64,000 bases of DNA from CAIWHR01 sp963724975 (lineage in GTDB: Bacteria > Pseudomonadota > Gammaproteobacteria > Burkholderiales > Casimicrobiaceae): NCBI GenBank assembly GCA_963724975.1, contig CAVRXB010000011.1, positions 558,001 through 622,000 on the forward strand, written 5' to 3'. Each line of letters opens with the position of its first letter. The stretch's first letter is position 1. The notes beneath the pieces were generated by a model. The model had not been told where the DNA came from. It saw nothing but the letters and a program-made list of their open reading frames with translations, and did no database searches. Below are positions 56,032 to 64,000 of this stretch, in pieces. Made by a program: the position numbers and the translations under genes.

Positions 56032-58668
56032 TTACACCCGCAGTTGATCGTACAACGTCGTCTCGAGCTTCAACAGCGCCTGCTCGTCGTGCAGTCGCGC
56101 GCCGTCGATCAGGAAGACATCCTCAGCGCGATCGCCTAGCGTGTTTATCTTCGCGCTTGCAACGTTCACGTTGGCATGCGCGAGGGTCCAGGCGATCTGC
56201 GCGAGCAGTCCCGGCCGGTCGCCGGCGACGATTTCGAGAATGTAGTGCGTGCCTTTGTCGTCGGGAAACATCTGCACCGACGGTGAGAGCGGGAAGTGCT
56301 TCAGCTGGCGGCTCGGGCGGCCTGTTTCCAGCGGCGGCAACGGGCGCTCGTCGTGTAGCGCCTTTGTGAGCTCGAACTCGATCAGCTGGATCGTGTCGCG
56401 ATAAGACACATGGAGATCGGCCGGGTCGTGGATTGCGAACGAGTCGAGCGCGTAGCCGTGCCGCGTCGTGTGGATCTTCGCCTCCAGTATCGACAGCCCG
56501 CGACGGCCGAAGAACCCGCAGATGCGCGCGAACAGGTGCTTCTGGTCAGGCAGATACGTCAGCACTTGCAATCCCGCTCCGGACCGGGCGAGGCGCACCT
56601 TGACCACCGGCGCCCGCTCTTCGACGCGCCAATACAGATGCCGTGCGTGCCAAGCGATTTCCTCGGCATTGTGGCGCATGAAATAGGGCATATCGAGGTG
56701 ACGCCATAGCGCGCGCTCGGCATCTTCGGGCACCGCGTAGAGTCGCAACAGCCGCCGCGCCTCGTCCTGCCGCTGCTGCAACGAATCCTGCAGCGTACGC
56801 GTGGCGCTCTCGCCCGCGACCACCCGCCGTGCGGCATGGAACAGGTCTTCCAGGAGTTGTGCCTTCCATGCGTTCCACACCCGGGGGCTCGTGCCGCGAA
56901 TGTCCGCGACGGTCAGGATGTAGAGCGCGGTCAGCCGACGCTCGCTACCAACTTTCGCCGCAAATACAGTGACGACCTCGGGGTCGGAGATGTCCTGTTT
57001 TTGCGCAGTCGTCGACATCGTCAGATGTTCACGAACGAGCCAGGCGACCAGGTCGACGTCCTCCGGCAACATTCCGTGCGCGCGACAGAAGCGCCGGGCC
57101 TCGCGTTCGCCGAGGCGTGAATGGTCGCCGCCTCGGCCCTTGGCGATGTCATGGAACATGCCGGCAAGGTAGAGCACCTCCGGGCGCGCAAAATCGGCCA
57201 CGAGGCGCGAACAGAGCGGATATTCGTGCGCGTGCTGCGGCTCGGTGAACCGCCGCAGGTTGCGGATGACCATCAGGATGTGCTCGTCCACCGTGTACAC
57301 GTGGAAGAGGTCGTGCTGCATCTGGCCGACGATGCGGCCGAACGCAGGGAGATAATTGCCGAGAATGCCGTAGAGGTTCATTCGCCGCAGCTCATGCGTC
57401 TGTCCGCGCGGCTCGCGGAAAATCTGCAGGAATCGCACCCGGTTGGCTGGCTTCCGGCGGAACGCTGCATCGATGCGATTATGGTTTCGCCACAGCGCGC
57501 GCAGCGTCCGCGCCGTCATGCCCTTAAGCTCGGGATGCCGCTGCATCGTGAGAAAGGCATCGAACATGGCTTCCGGGCGCCGCTCGAACAGTGTTTCGTC
57601 ACGAAGATCGAGCAGCTCGTCGACGGCTGAGAAGTCGTCGTTGACGGGGACGGGCTCCACCGGAATCGGAAACAGGCGCGAATGCAGATTTTGCAGCAGG
57701 ATGACGTTGACCTGGCGGACGAGCTTCGCCGCACGATAGTAGCGCTGCATGAGCTGCTCGCTCGCGCGTCTCGACGCGGTGTCGGCGAGGCGGAGCTCCT
57801 GCGCCAACGCGTTCTGCAGATCGAAAACGAGGCGATCCTCGCGCCGGCCGGCCAGATAATGCAGACGAACGCGCAGCGCGCCGATGAATCGTTCCTGGCG
57901 CGAGACCGTGCGCGCCTCCTGCATCGTGATGAGGCCGGCTTTCGCAAGGTCGCGCCACGATCGGCCAAGGCCCGCGGCGCGCGCGATCCAGAGAACCGTC
58001 TGCAAGTCGCGCAATCCGCCCGGGCTTTCCTTCAGGTTTGGCTCAAGGTTGTACGCGGTATCGTGGTACTTGAGGTGCCGCTGCTGCTGCTCGAGCGTCT
58101 TCGCTTCGTAGAAATGACGCGGCTCCGTCGCGAGGGCGACCGCGCGACCGAAGCGGCGAAAGAGGGGGCGTGAGCCGGCGACGAGGCGGTGCTCGAGGAG
58201 ACTCGTCCTGATTGTGATGTCGCCCGCCATTTCGGCTTCGCATTCGGCGATCGTGCGCACGCTGTGTCCGGCATCGAGCCCGATATCCCACAGCATTCCG
58301 ACGAACCGCTCGACGAACGCGGTGCCGGCATCATCCAGCGCCGCTGGAAGGAGGATCAGGATATCGACGTCCGAATGCGGGAAGAGCTGTCCGCGGCCGT
58401 ATCCACCCACGGCGACGAGCGCCATCTCCGCAGGCGCCGACAACTCGCGCCAGACGGCGGCGATCGCACGATCCACAACGCGCGCGGATTCGCGCAGCAG
58501 CATGGGCGTATCCGGACGCTCCGCGAAGCTCGCCTGCAGCGATGCGCGGCTTGCGTTGAGAGAGTCGCGGTATTTCCGCGCGAGCTCGGACGGCGGGACG
58601 TCCACGCGCGTCGGCTCGGGGGCGCTGGATCCCATCGCGGGCAACGCGCCTGGCAAGTCGCGCGTCAC
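56032..58668 (-). CDS. glnD: GlnD, bifunctional uridylyltransferase/uridylyl-removing enzyme
   Basis: 878 aa. The nucleotidyltransferase domain has GGYGRGQLFPHSDVDILIL with the catalytic Asp pair. The HD domain has GMFHDIAKGRGGDHSRLGE. Two C-terminal ACT domains follow (KHLFARICGFFGRRGLSILEA and GDRPGLLAQIAWTLAHANV), which sense glutamine. It uridylylates PII proteins in nitrogen control. Its GTG start follows the map stop with no gap, giving the common map-glnD pair. The first residues are not conserved, so the Met at about residue 12 is also a possible start. Confidence 0.95.
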   Translation of the reverse strand: MTRDLPGALPAMGSSAPEPTRVDVPPSELARKYRDSLNASRASLQASFAERPDTPMLLRESARVVDRAIAAVWRELSAPAEMALVAVGGYGRGQLFPHSDVDILILLPAALDDAGTAFVERFVGMLWDIGLDAGHSVRTIAECEAEMAGDITIRTSLLEHRLVAGSRPLFRRFGRAVALATEPRHFYEAKTLEQQQRHLKYHDTAYNLEPNLKESPGGLRDLQTVLWIARAAGLGRSWRDLAKAGLITMQEARTVSRQERFIGALRVRLHYLAGRREDRLVFDLQNALAQELRLADTASRRASEQLMQRYYRAAKLVRQVNVILLQNLHSRLFPIPVEPVPVNDDFSAVDELLDLRDETLFERRPEAMFDAFLTMQRHPELKGMTARTLRALWRNHNRIDAAFRRKPANRVRFLQIFREPRGQTHELRRMNLYGILGNYLPAFGRIVGQMQHDLFHVYTVDEHILMVIRNLRRFTEPQHAHEYPLCSRLVADFARPEVLYLAGMFHDIAKGRGGDHSRLGEREARRFCRAHGMLPEDVDLVAWLVREHLTMSTTAQKQDISDPEVVTVFAAKVGSERRLTALYILTVADIRGTSPRVWNAWKAQLLEDLFHAARRVVAGESATRTLQDSLQQRQDEARRLLRLYAVPEDAERALWRHLDMPYFMRHNAEEIAWHARHLYWRVEERAPVVKVRLARSGAGLQVLTYLPDQKHLFARICGFFGRRGLSILEAKIHTTRHGYALDSFAIHDPADLHVSYRDTIQLIEFELTKALHDERPLPPLETGRPSRQLKHFPLSPSVQMFPDDKGTHYILEIVAGDRPGLLAQIAWTLAHANVNVASAKINTLGDRAEDVFLIDGARLHDEQALLKLETTLYDQLRV

Positions 58669-59460
58669 TCAGCTGGGCGGCGGCGGTGCGCCGGCTGAGA
58701 CGGTGAGGACTTCGTAGCCGTCCTTCGTCACCAGCACCGTATGTTCCCACTGCGCCGAAAGCGAGTGGTCGGCGGTGACGATCGTCCAGCCGTCGGCGAG
58801 ACTTCGAATCGCCGCACGGCCGGCGTTGATCATCGGCTCGATCGTGAAGATCATGCCCTCGGCGAGCTTGAGACCGGTGCCCGGTCTTCCATAGTGCAGC
58901 ACCTGAGGTTCCTCGTGGAATTGCGCGCCGATGCCATGGCCGCAGAACTCGCGCACGACGGAAAAGCCGTGGCTCTCGGCGAATTTCTGAATCGTATGGC
59001 CGATGTCGCCGAGTTGGATGCCAGGACGTACGACGCGAATGCCGCGCCACATCGCCTCATACGTCGTTTCGACAAGCCGCCGCGCCTGGATCGACGGCGC
59101 ACCGACATAGAACATCCGGCTCGTGTCGCCATGCCAGCCATCCTTGATCACCGTGACATCGATGTTGATGATGTCGCCGCTCTTCAATTTCTTGTCGCCC
59201 GGAATCCCGTGGCACACGACGTGATTGACCGACGTGCAGATCGTGGCCGGATAGGGCGCATGTCCCGGCGGCGCGTAGTTGAGTGTGGCCGGAATCACGT
59301 CGAGGACGGTGATCTGATAATCATGGGCGAGACGGTCGAGTTCGCCGGTGGTGATGCCTTGCTGCACATGCGGTGTAAGGTAATCGAGGAGCTCGGACGC
59401 GAGGCGGCCCGCAACCCGCATCTTTGCGACGTCGTCCGGGGTTTTCAGTTGGACGGACAT
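58669..59460 (-). CDS. map: Methionine aminopeptidase, type I
   Basis: 263 aa. Metal ligands are seen in NIDVTVIKDGWHGDTSRMF (two Asp), GHGIGAQFHEEP (His), FTIEPMIN (Glu) and AQWEHTVLV (Glu). It removes the initiator Met after deformylation. The ATG at 59460 (MSVQLKTPDDV) is the family start; the frame is open further upstream. dapD ends 6 bases before it. Confidence 0.95.
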   Translation of the reverse strand: MSVQLKTPDDVAKMRVAGRLASELLDYLTPHVQQGITTGELDRLAHDYQITVLDVIPATLNYAPPGHAPYPATICTSVNHVVCHGIPGDKKLKSGDIINIDVTVIKDGWHGDTSRMFYVGAPSIQARRLVETTYEAMWRGIRVVRPGIQLGDIGHTIQKFAESHGFSVVREFCGHGIGAQFHEEPQVLHYGRPGTGLKLAEGMIFTIEPMINAGRAAIRSLADGWTIVTADHSLSAQWEHTVLVTKDGYEVLTVSAGAPPPPS

Positions 59461-59465
59461 CGCGG

Positions 59466-60305
59466 TCAAACGCGCAGCAGCTCGTTGATGCTCGTCTTGG
59501 ACCGCGTCTTTGCATCGACCTGCTTGACGATGACTGCGCAATAGAGCTGGCAGCCACCGGTGCCGGACGGCAGGCTCCCGGCAACGACGACAGATCCTGA
59601 CGGCACGCGTCCATACGAGATGTCGCCGGTCGCGCGGTCGTAGATCTTCGTGCTCTGGCCGATGAACACGCCCATCCCGAGAACCGAGTTCTCTTCGACG
59701 ATCACGCCTTCGACCACTTCCGAGCGTGCACCGATGAAGCAGTTGTCCTCGATGATCGTCGGATTCGCCTGCAGCGGCTCGAGCACCCCGCCGATCCCGA
59801 CACCGCCCGACAGGTGAACGTTGCGGCCGATCTGAGCGCAGGAGCCTACGGTGGCCCAGGTGTCGACCATCGTTCCTTCGTCGACGTACGCGCCGATATT
59901 GACATACGACGGCATCAGCACGACGTTGTTGGCGATATATGCGCCGCGACGCGCGACCGCGGGTGGCACTACGCGCACGCCGGAAGCGGCAAACGCGGCA
60001 TCGTCGTGCAGGGCGAATTTCGTCGGCACCTTGTCATAGAACGCGAGCGCCGGCGCGCTGTCTTCCGCCGGCTCGATCCGCATCGATACGTTGTCGGCGA
60101 TACGAAACGACAGCAACACCGCTTTCTTCACCCACTGCCGGACTGTCCATTCGCCATTGAGCTTCTCGGCGACCCGCACCCGCCCCGCGTCGAGCTCGTC
60201 GATCACGCGGGCGACGGCATCGCGCAGCAGCGGCGATGCGGTATCGGGCGACAGCGTCGCGCGGGTCTCCCACGCCGCGTCGATGGTCCGTTGGAGGTCG
60301 TTCAT
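59466..60305 (-). CDS. dapD: DapD, tetrahydrodipicolinate N-succinyltransferase
   Basis: 279 aa. A helical N-terminus (NDLQRTIDAAWETRATLSP) leads to a left-handed beta-helix of hexapeptide repeats: MPSYVNIGAYVDEGTMVDTW, VGSCAQIGRNVHLSGGVGIG, EDNCFIGARSEVVEGVIV. It transfers succinyl from succinyl-CoA in lysine/diaminopimelate synthesis. The second Met (60305) is chosen as in other DapD proteins. It heads the minus-strand group dapD-map-glnD. Confidence 0.95.
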   Translation of the reverse strand: MNDLQRTIDAAWETRATLSPDTASPLLRDAVARVIDELDAGRVRVAEKLNGEWTVRQWVKKAVLLSFRIADNVSMRIEPAEDSAPALAFYDKVPTKFALHDDAAFAASGVRVVPPAVARRGAYIANNVVLMPSYVNIGAYVDEGTMVDTWATVGSCAQIGRNVHLSGGVGIGGVLEPLQANPTIIEDNCFIGARSEVVEGVIVEENSVLGMGVFIGQSTKIYDRATGDISYGRVPSGSVVVAGSLPSGTGGCQLYCAVIVKQVDAKTRSKTSINELLRV

Positions 60306-60351
60306 GCGGAAAGTCAAGCGCCGGGCAAAGCATTGATTCTACCGTAGCGAT

Positions 60352-60366
60352 GCGAGCGGCGAGCCG
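60352..60366. repeat. Dispersed intergenic repeat, copy 2
   Basis: GCGAGCGGCGAGCCG, preceded by GCGAT as in copy 3, in the 215-base gap between the LytTR regulator and dapD. This gap shows no gene. Confidence 0.55.
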
Positions 60367-60439
60367 GAGCGCTGCCGGAGGCAAAGGAGGGCCGGAAGTT
60401 CGACGCGACGATTCACGATGACGGCGCGAAGGCCGCGAT

Positions 60440-60454
60440 GCGAGCGGCGAGCCG
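60440..60454. repeat. Dispersed intergenic repeat, copy 3
   Basis: GCGAGCGGCGAGCCG again, 88 bases after copy 2. Copies 1 and 3 are both followed by a GGCCC-type run, and copy 2 by a G/C-rich stretch. Confidence 0.55.
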
Positions 60455-60520
60455 AGGCCCCACGCTGAAGGCAACAGGAGTGCTTTGGCGACGGAAGCGA
60501 ACCGCAGTCGGGTCGAAGCG

Positions 60521-61264
60521 CTACATCGACTTGAAGCGATGCGCGAACGTCCGGCTGACGGCCAGTTTTTCGTCGCGATTGCGAAGCACGATCACCGGTT
60601 CGCCGCGCCAGTCGCGATCCACACGGGCAATGGCGCGCAGGTTGACGATCGTGCCGCGATGGATCTGCCAGTATGTTTCGGAGTCGAGTTCCTCGTAGAG
60701 CTCCTTGATCGGCTTGCGGATCAGCGCCTCGCCATCGGCGGTAATGACACGGGTGTACTTGTCACCGGCCTGAAAATAAATGACATCGTCGACGGCGATC
60801 ATCCGCATCGAGGCGCCGAGCGACGCGCGAATCCACTTGAGCGGTCCGCTGGCGCCGTCGCGCGGCGCAAGCTTCGCAAGCAGTGCGGAAAGATCGAGCG
60901 GCGCAGCGGCGAGGCGCGCCTTGAGACGCGCAACCACCTTTGCGATCCGCTCCGGCGAGGGCGGCTTCAGGATGTAATCGATCGCTCCTTCGTCGAATGC
61001 CGCGACCGCATATTCGTCATACGCGGTGACGAACACGATGTGACATCCGCCGCCGATTTCACGCGCCACCTCGAGTCCGGAGCGCACGGGCATCCTGATG
61101 TCAAGAAAGGCGATATCCGGCCGGGCCGCCTCCGCCTGCTGCAGGGCCTCTTCGCCATTGCTCGCCTCGGCAACGACGTCGAGCTCGGGCCAGGCGTCGG
61201 CAAGCCGGGCCTTCAACTGCGCGCGCAAAAGCGGCTCGTCTTCGGCGATCAGTGCGGTCGTCAC
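60521..61264 (-). CDS. LytTR-family response regulator (AlgR-like)
   Basis: 247 aa. Receiver domain with acidic EDE near the N-terminus, phospho-Asp in AFLDIRMPVRSG and Lys in YILKPPSPERI. The C-terminal LytTR DNA-binding domain runs from SMRMIAVDDVIYFQAGDKYTRV to SRTFAHRFKSM. The GTG start overlaps the kinase stop (GTGA). Such pairs in beta- and gammaproteobacteria control virulence, twitching or alginate genes; the target here is unknown. Confidence 0.9.
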   Translation of the reverse strand: MTTALIAEDEPLLRAQLKARLADAWPELDVVAEASNGEEALQQAEAARPDIAFLDIRMPVRSGLEVAREIGGGCHIVFVTAYDEYAVAAFDEGAIDYILKPPSPERIAKVVARLKARLAAAPLDLSALLAKLAPRDGASGPLKWIRASLGASMRMIAVDDVIYFQAGDKYTRVITADGEALIRKPIKELYEELDSETYWQIHRGTIVNLRAIARVDRDWRGEPVIVLRNRDEKLAVSRTFAHRFKSM

Positions 61265-62355
61265 GTGTCCCCTGGGGCGATCGGGATTTCGATGGAGGCG
61301 CGGGTGCCGCGGGGCGCGCCTTCGACCAGCGAGAAGCGCCCGTGCGCGCCGTAAAGCGCCGCGACGCGCTCGCGCACGTTGGTGAGACCGACGCCCTGGC
61401 CCGGTCGGCTCACCGCGGACAAACCGGCGCCGGTATCCGAAACCGTCACGACCAGCCGATCATCGTGCCGTCGCGCCTCGATTCGCACGGTACCGCCTTC
61501 GGCCTGCGGCTCGATCCCGTGGGTGATCGCGTTTTCAACGACCGTAATGAGGAGCCCGGGAGGGAACGGCTGCGCACGAAGGTCGGTGGCGGCGTCGACT
61601 TCGAACGCGAGCCTTTTCCCCATGCGCATCTGCAGGATGTTGAGGTAGGACTCCGCGAGCGCGATCTCCTGACCCAGTGTCGCGCTCGCGCTCCGAAGCT
61701 GCGGCAACGCGGCACGAAGATACGCGAGCAGGTGGCCGAGCAGCCGCGACGCCTGCGGCGGATCGGTTTCGGTGAGGTATTGGACCGACGCGAGCGTATT
61801 GAACAGGAAGTGCGGCTCGACTTGCGCCTGCATCAGCTTCAGTTCCGATTCGAGCGCGAGTTTCGAAAGCTGGTGCCGCTCTGCTTCAGCGCGGTGCAGC
61901 GCCGTCTCGGCGCGCGTCTCGCGGAACTTGAGCAGGAAGAACAGGCTGACGAACAGGCCGAGTGCGAAGGCGCTGATCAGCGTCCCCTGGAACTTAGCGC
62001 GATCGCGGACGAGCTCGCCGAGCGTGTAGCCCGGCAGATTCATGATGATTCCTTTGATCAGGAACACGAGCGCGTATCCGGCGATAGTCCCGATGGCCAC
62101 GGCAATGCACAACCGGAGGATCGGCCGCGTGCGCTCCCACGGCGACGCCACGTTGACTGCGTAGGCGATGCAAAGGCCGAAGCACTGGGTGCTGACCAGG
62201 GGATGCCATAAAGGGCGTTCATCCTCGATCGACATGAGGCCCGCGAACCCGGCGTTAATTGCCACGATCAGCAGGATCGTGAGCCAGGATGCGTGAGCCC
62301 CCGCCCAGAGCGCGGCGGCCCAGCGTTGAGGGGATGGTGCAGTGAGGGTATCCAT
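61261..62355 (-). CDS. LytS/AlgZ-type sensor histidine kinase
   Basis: About 364 aa. Five or so TM helices (WLTILLIVAINAGFAGLM, LRLCIAVAIGTIAGYALVFL, LISAFALGLFVSLFFLL) precede a His_kinase domain with the phospho-His in QVEPHFLFNTLASVQYL. The ATPase domain shows PPGLLITVVENAITHG and GVGLTNVRERVAALYG. It phosphorylates the LytTR regulator it overlaps. Starts at 62355 or 62364 are both possible; neither has a clear ribosome binding site. Confidence 0.9.
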   Translation of the reverse strand: MDTLTAPSPQRWAAALWAGAHASWLTILLIVAINAGFAGLMSIEDERPLWHPLVSTQCFGLCIAYAVNVASPWERTRPILRLCIAVAIGTIAGYALVFLIKGIIMNLPGYTLGELVRDRAKFQGTLISAFALGLFVSLFFLLKFRETRAETALHRAEAERHQLSKLALESELKLMQAQVEPHFLFNTLASVQYLTETDPPQASRLLGHLLAYLRAALPQLRSASATLGQEIALAESYLNILQMRMGKRLAFEVDAATDLRAQPFPPGLLITVVENAITHGIEPQAEGGTVRIEARRHDDRLVVTVSDTGAGLSAVSRPGQGVGLTNVRERVAALYGAHGRFSLVEGAPRGTRASIEIPIAPGDT

Positions 62356-62543
62356 GTCGCGCATATTAGGGCGGCCGCCGATCGCGAGGGGGGTTCGCGA
62401 CAGGACGCCGCCGGCAGCGACGGACCGTGCGGGCGAGGGCCAAAGGCTGGAGGCCTGCACCGCCAGGTCGGATTGTTGCGCCGATTTCCGTCCCCGCGCG
62501 AATCGCACTCGAGGCCCCTCTCTGCCGCTCACGCGCGTGCTCA

Positions 62544-63737
62544 TCAGGCGGATCTGGCGAACGCCACGATCCGATCGACCGCCTCGGCGCACTCGTCGTG
62601 GGCGGCGACCAGCGCTATGCGGATCCGCCCGCGGCCGGGGTTCACGCCGCGCGCCTCCCGCGCGAAGTAACTCCCCGGCAGTACGCTCACGGCCTGATCG
62701 CTGTAGAGCCTGCGCGCGAATTCGGCGTCGTCGCCCGGCGTTGCCGCCCACAGATAGAACGCAGCATCGGGCATCTCGCATGGCAGCGCGGCGGCGAGCC
62801 GAGGCTGCAGCGCGGCAAATTTCGCCGCATACGCTGCGCGGTTTTCGCGTACGTGCGTCTCGTCGCTCCATGCAGCCACGCTTGCCGCCGCGACGGCCGG
62901 CGACATCGCCGACCCATGGTAGGTCCGGTAGAGCAGAAACGCGCTGATCAGGGCCGCATCGCCTGCGACATAGCCCGAGCGCAGGCCAGGCGCGTTCGAT
63001 CGCTTGGAGAGACTGCCAAACGATACGAGCCGCGGAAATCCGCTGCGACCCTGCTTCTGTGCAACCGCGAGCGCGCCTTCGGGTGCCTTGGCTTCGTCGA
63101 AATAGACCTCCGAATAGCACTCGTCGGCAGCGATCACGAAACCGTGGCGATCGGAGAGCTCGAACAGGAGCCTCCACTCGTCCGCTGTGGCGACGCGGCC
63201 CGTCGGATTGTCGGGCGAGCACAGATAGACGAGTTGCGTGCGCGCCCAGACGGCATCGGGAACCTCGTCCCACGCGTCCGCGAATCCCCGTTCCGCCACC
63301 GCGTTGACACAGTACGGCGTAGCACCTGCAAGCAGCGCCGCCCCTTCGTAAATCTGATAGAAGGGGTTGGGCATCACGACGGTCGCGCCCGGTCGGCTGC
63401 CATCGACCACCACTTGCGCGAAAGCGAAGAGCGCTTCGCGACTACCCAGCACCGGCAGCACCTGCGTCGCCGGATCGAGCGCGGCGAGACCGTGCCGACG
63501 TACAAGCCACGCGGCGATGGCCTCGCGCAACGCCGGCGCGCCAGCGGTCGTGGGATAATTGGCGACCTTCGCTCCCGCAGCTGCCAGTGCATCGAGGATC
63601 AGTTTTGGCGTCGGGTGTTTGGGCTCTCCGATCGATAGATTGATCATCGGCAGGGCGGGATTCGGCGTGACGCTGCCAAGAAGTCCGCGCAGCCGCTCGA
63701 ACGGGTACGGCTGAAGGCGCGAGAGGCGGGGATTCAA
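62544..63737 (-). CDS. dapC: DapC, succinyldiaminopimelate transaminase
   Basis: About 397 aa, PLP class I/II. SIGEPKHPTP, YPTTAGAPALREAIAAWLVRRHG, YLCSPDNPTGRVA, AADECYSEVYFDE and the PLP-lysine segment FGSLSKRSNAPGLRSGYVAG are visible. It makes N-succinyl-diaminopimelate, between DapD and DapE. The family's usual start is MNPRLxRLQPYPFE; here the matching residues begin with a TTG at 63737. An ATG at 63797 lies in frame, but it falls inside a TATAAT, so it would be inside the promoter. TTG is therefore preferred. Confidence 0.9.
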   Translation of the reverse strand: MNPRLSRLQPYPFERLRGLLGSVTPNPALPMINLSIGEPKHPTPKLILDALAAAGAKVANYPTTAGAPALREAIAAWLVRRHGLAALDPATQVLPVLGSREALFAFAQVVVDGSRPGATVVMPNPFYQIYEGAALLAGATPYCVNAVAERGFADAWDEVPDAVWARTQLVYLCSPDNPTGRVATADEWRLLFELSDRHGFVIAADECYSEVYFDEAKAPEGALAVAQKQGRSGFPRLVSFGSLSKRSNAPGLRSGYVAGDAALISAFLLYRTYHGSAMSPAVAAASVAAWSDETHVRENRAAYAAKFAALQPRLAAALPCEMPDAAFYLWAATPGDDAEFARRLYSDQAVSVLPGSYFAREARGVNPGRGRIRIALVAAHDECAEAVDRIVAFARSA

Positions 63738-63795
63738 GGCAGGCGCAGGAAGAGAGTGGAACTGCAGCGGGAGAAAGCCGTTCGCGCCGCGCTCC

Positions 63796-63801
63796 ATTAT
63801 A
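63796..63801 (-). promoter_or_regulatory. -10 element (TATAAT) of dapC
   Basis: A perfect TATAAT on the minus strand 59 bases before the TTG start. It also contains part of the competing in-frame ATG at 63797, arguing against translation from there. No strong -35 was seen. Confidence 0.5.
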
Positions 63802-63833
63802 GCGAAGCGGCCGCCACAGCCGACCGACGACCC

Positions 63834-64000
63834 ATGCCCATCCAGCCTCCACAGAACGGTGCCTCCGCTGTCGCTGCGATGCCATGGACGTGGCGCGCGG
63901 CGGCGTGGATTGCCACCGTGCTCGCAGCGCTCGTACTGGCGCTCGCGCTCGCACACTGGGGCTGGCGTTTGTTCGGTCCGATTTCCCCATCGCTGCCACC
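63834..64000 (+). CDS. Start of a divergent membrane protein, possibly GspC (truncated by window edge)
   Basis: The frame opens at ATG 63834 and runs to the window end. After about 25 polar residues comes a single TM helix (AAAWIATVLAALVLALALAH) followed by WGWRLFGP and a Pro/Ser stretch. A short cytoplasmic part, one helix and a 'WxWR-FGP' segment is the N-terminal layout of type II secretion protein GspC, but this is too little to be sure. Confidence 0.4.
   Translation, partial: MPIQPPQNGASAVAAMPWTWRAAAWIATVLAALVLALALAHWGWRLFGPISPSLP

Noticed and set aside
1..64000. CRISPR arrays, tRNA or rRNA genes, insertion sequences
   Set aside because: No regularly spaced repeats, no cloverleaf-like sequence and no transposase-like protein were recognised by eye; a dedicated tRNA/ncRNA scan was not possible.

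Overview
The window is a GC-rich stretch of a betaproteobacterial chromosome, most likely Burkholderiales. The grounds are a Bug/TctC-type periplasmic receptor (a family greatly expanded in Burkholderiales), the dapC, dapD, dapE-prmB and map-glnD housekeeping genes with betaproteobacterial features, PilU, a ketone-body/PHB-type cluster and FimS/AlgR-like LytTR signalling. No rRNA, tRNA, CRISPR array, transposase or integrase was recognised.

Layout. 1-3.5 kb: tail of a large ATPase/TPR regulator, a DUF5329 protein and a phospholipase-D/cardiolipin-synthase-like lipoprotein. 3.5-9.9 kb: a tripartite RND efflux system (adaptor, permease, outer-membrane channel) preceded by what looks like a RimO tail remnant. 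10-20 kb: one long minus-strand potassium locus: 79-aa membrane protein, TorF-like porin, 34-aa membrane peptide, kdpF-A-B-C, kdpD, kdpE and a PTS EIIA-type protein. Matching CTTTAC-type direct repeats precede the first gene and the EIIA gene. 20.5-29 kb: small exported proteins, an MBL-fold hydrolase, a DHA2 MFS exporter, a Kup potassium transporter, an ornithine-cyclodeaminase-family enzyme and an M17 aminopeptidase.

29.3-33.9 kb: a four-gene operon (B12-binding small subunit, acyl-CoA ligase, MeaB-type GTPase, mutase large subunit). It carries the Ile and Asp specificity residues of 2-hydroxyisobutyryl-CoA mutase rather than methylmalonyl-CoA mutase. It is followed by an unusual tandem gamma-carbonic-anhydrase-like protein whose two domains keep complementary subsets of the zinc histidines. 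35-38.6 kb: glycosyltransferase plus amylo-1,6-glucosidase-like hydrolase. 38.6-41.7 kb: an ECF42 sigma factor module with two DGPF/YciI proteins, a VOC protein, a small membrane protein and a matching promoter. 41.8-44.5 kb: patatin-like hydrolase, acetoacetate decarboxylase and 3-hydroxybutyrate dehydrogenase, which could plausibly consume the 3-hydroxybutyryl unit made by the mutase operon.

44.6-51 kb: amidohydrolase with Bug receptor, PPK2, a ThDP enzyme and a cyclic-nucleotide-domain MscS channel. 51-64 kb: mostly housekeeping genes: prmB, dapE, pilU, a 5'-methylthioinosine phosphorylase-like gene, def, glnD, map, dapD, a LytTR two-component pair, dapC and the start of a divergent, possibly GspC-like gene.

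A technical point affects the whole annotation. About thirteen genes are split by single-base frame breaks, and the surplus length of each gene equals the number of breaks seen, so the errors are one-base insertions. The encoded proteins are otherwise complete and motif-intact, so I treat these as probable sequence/consensus errors and annotate the full genes across the breaks.
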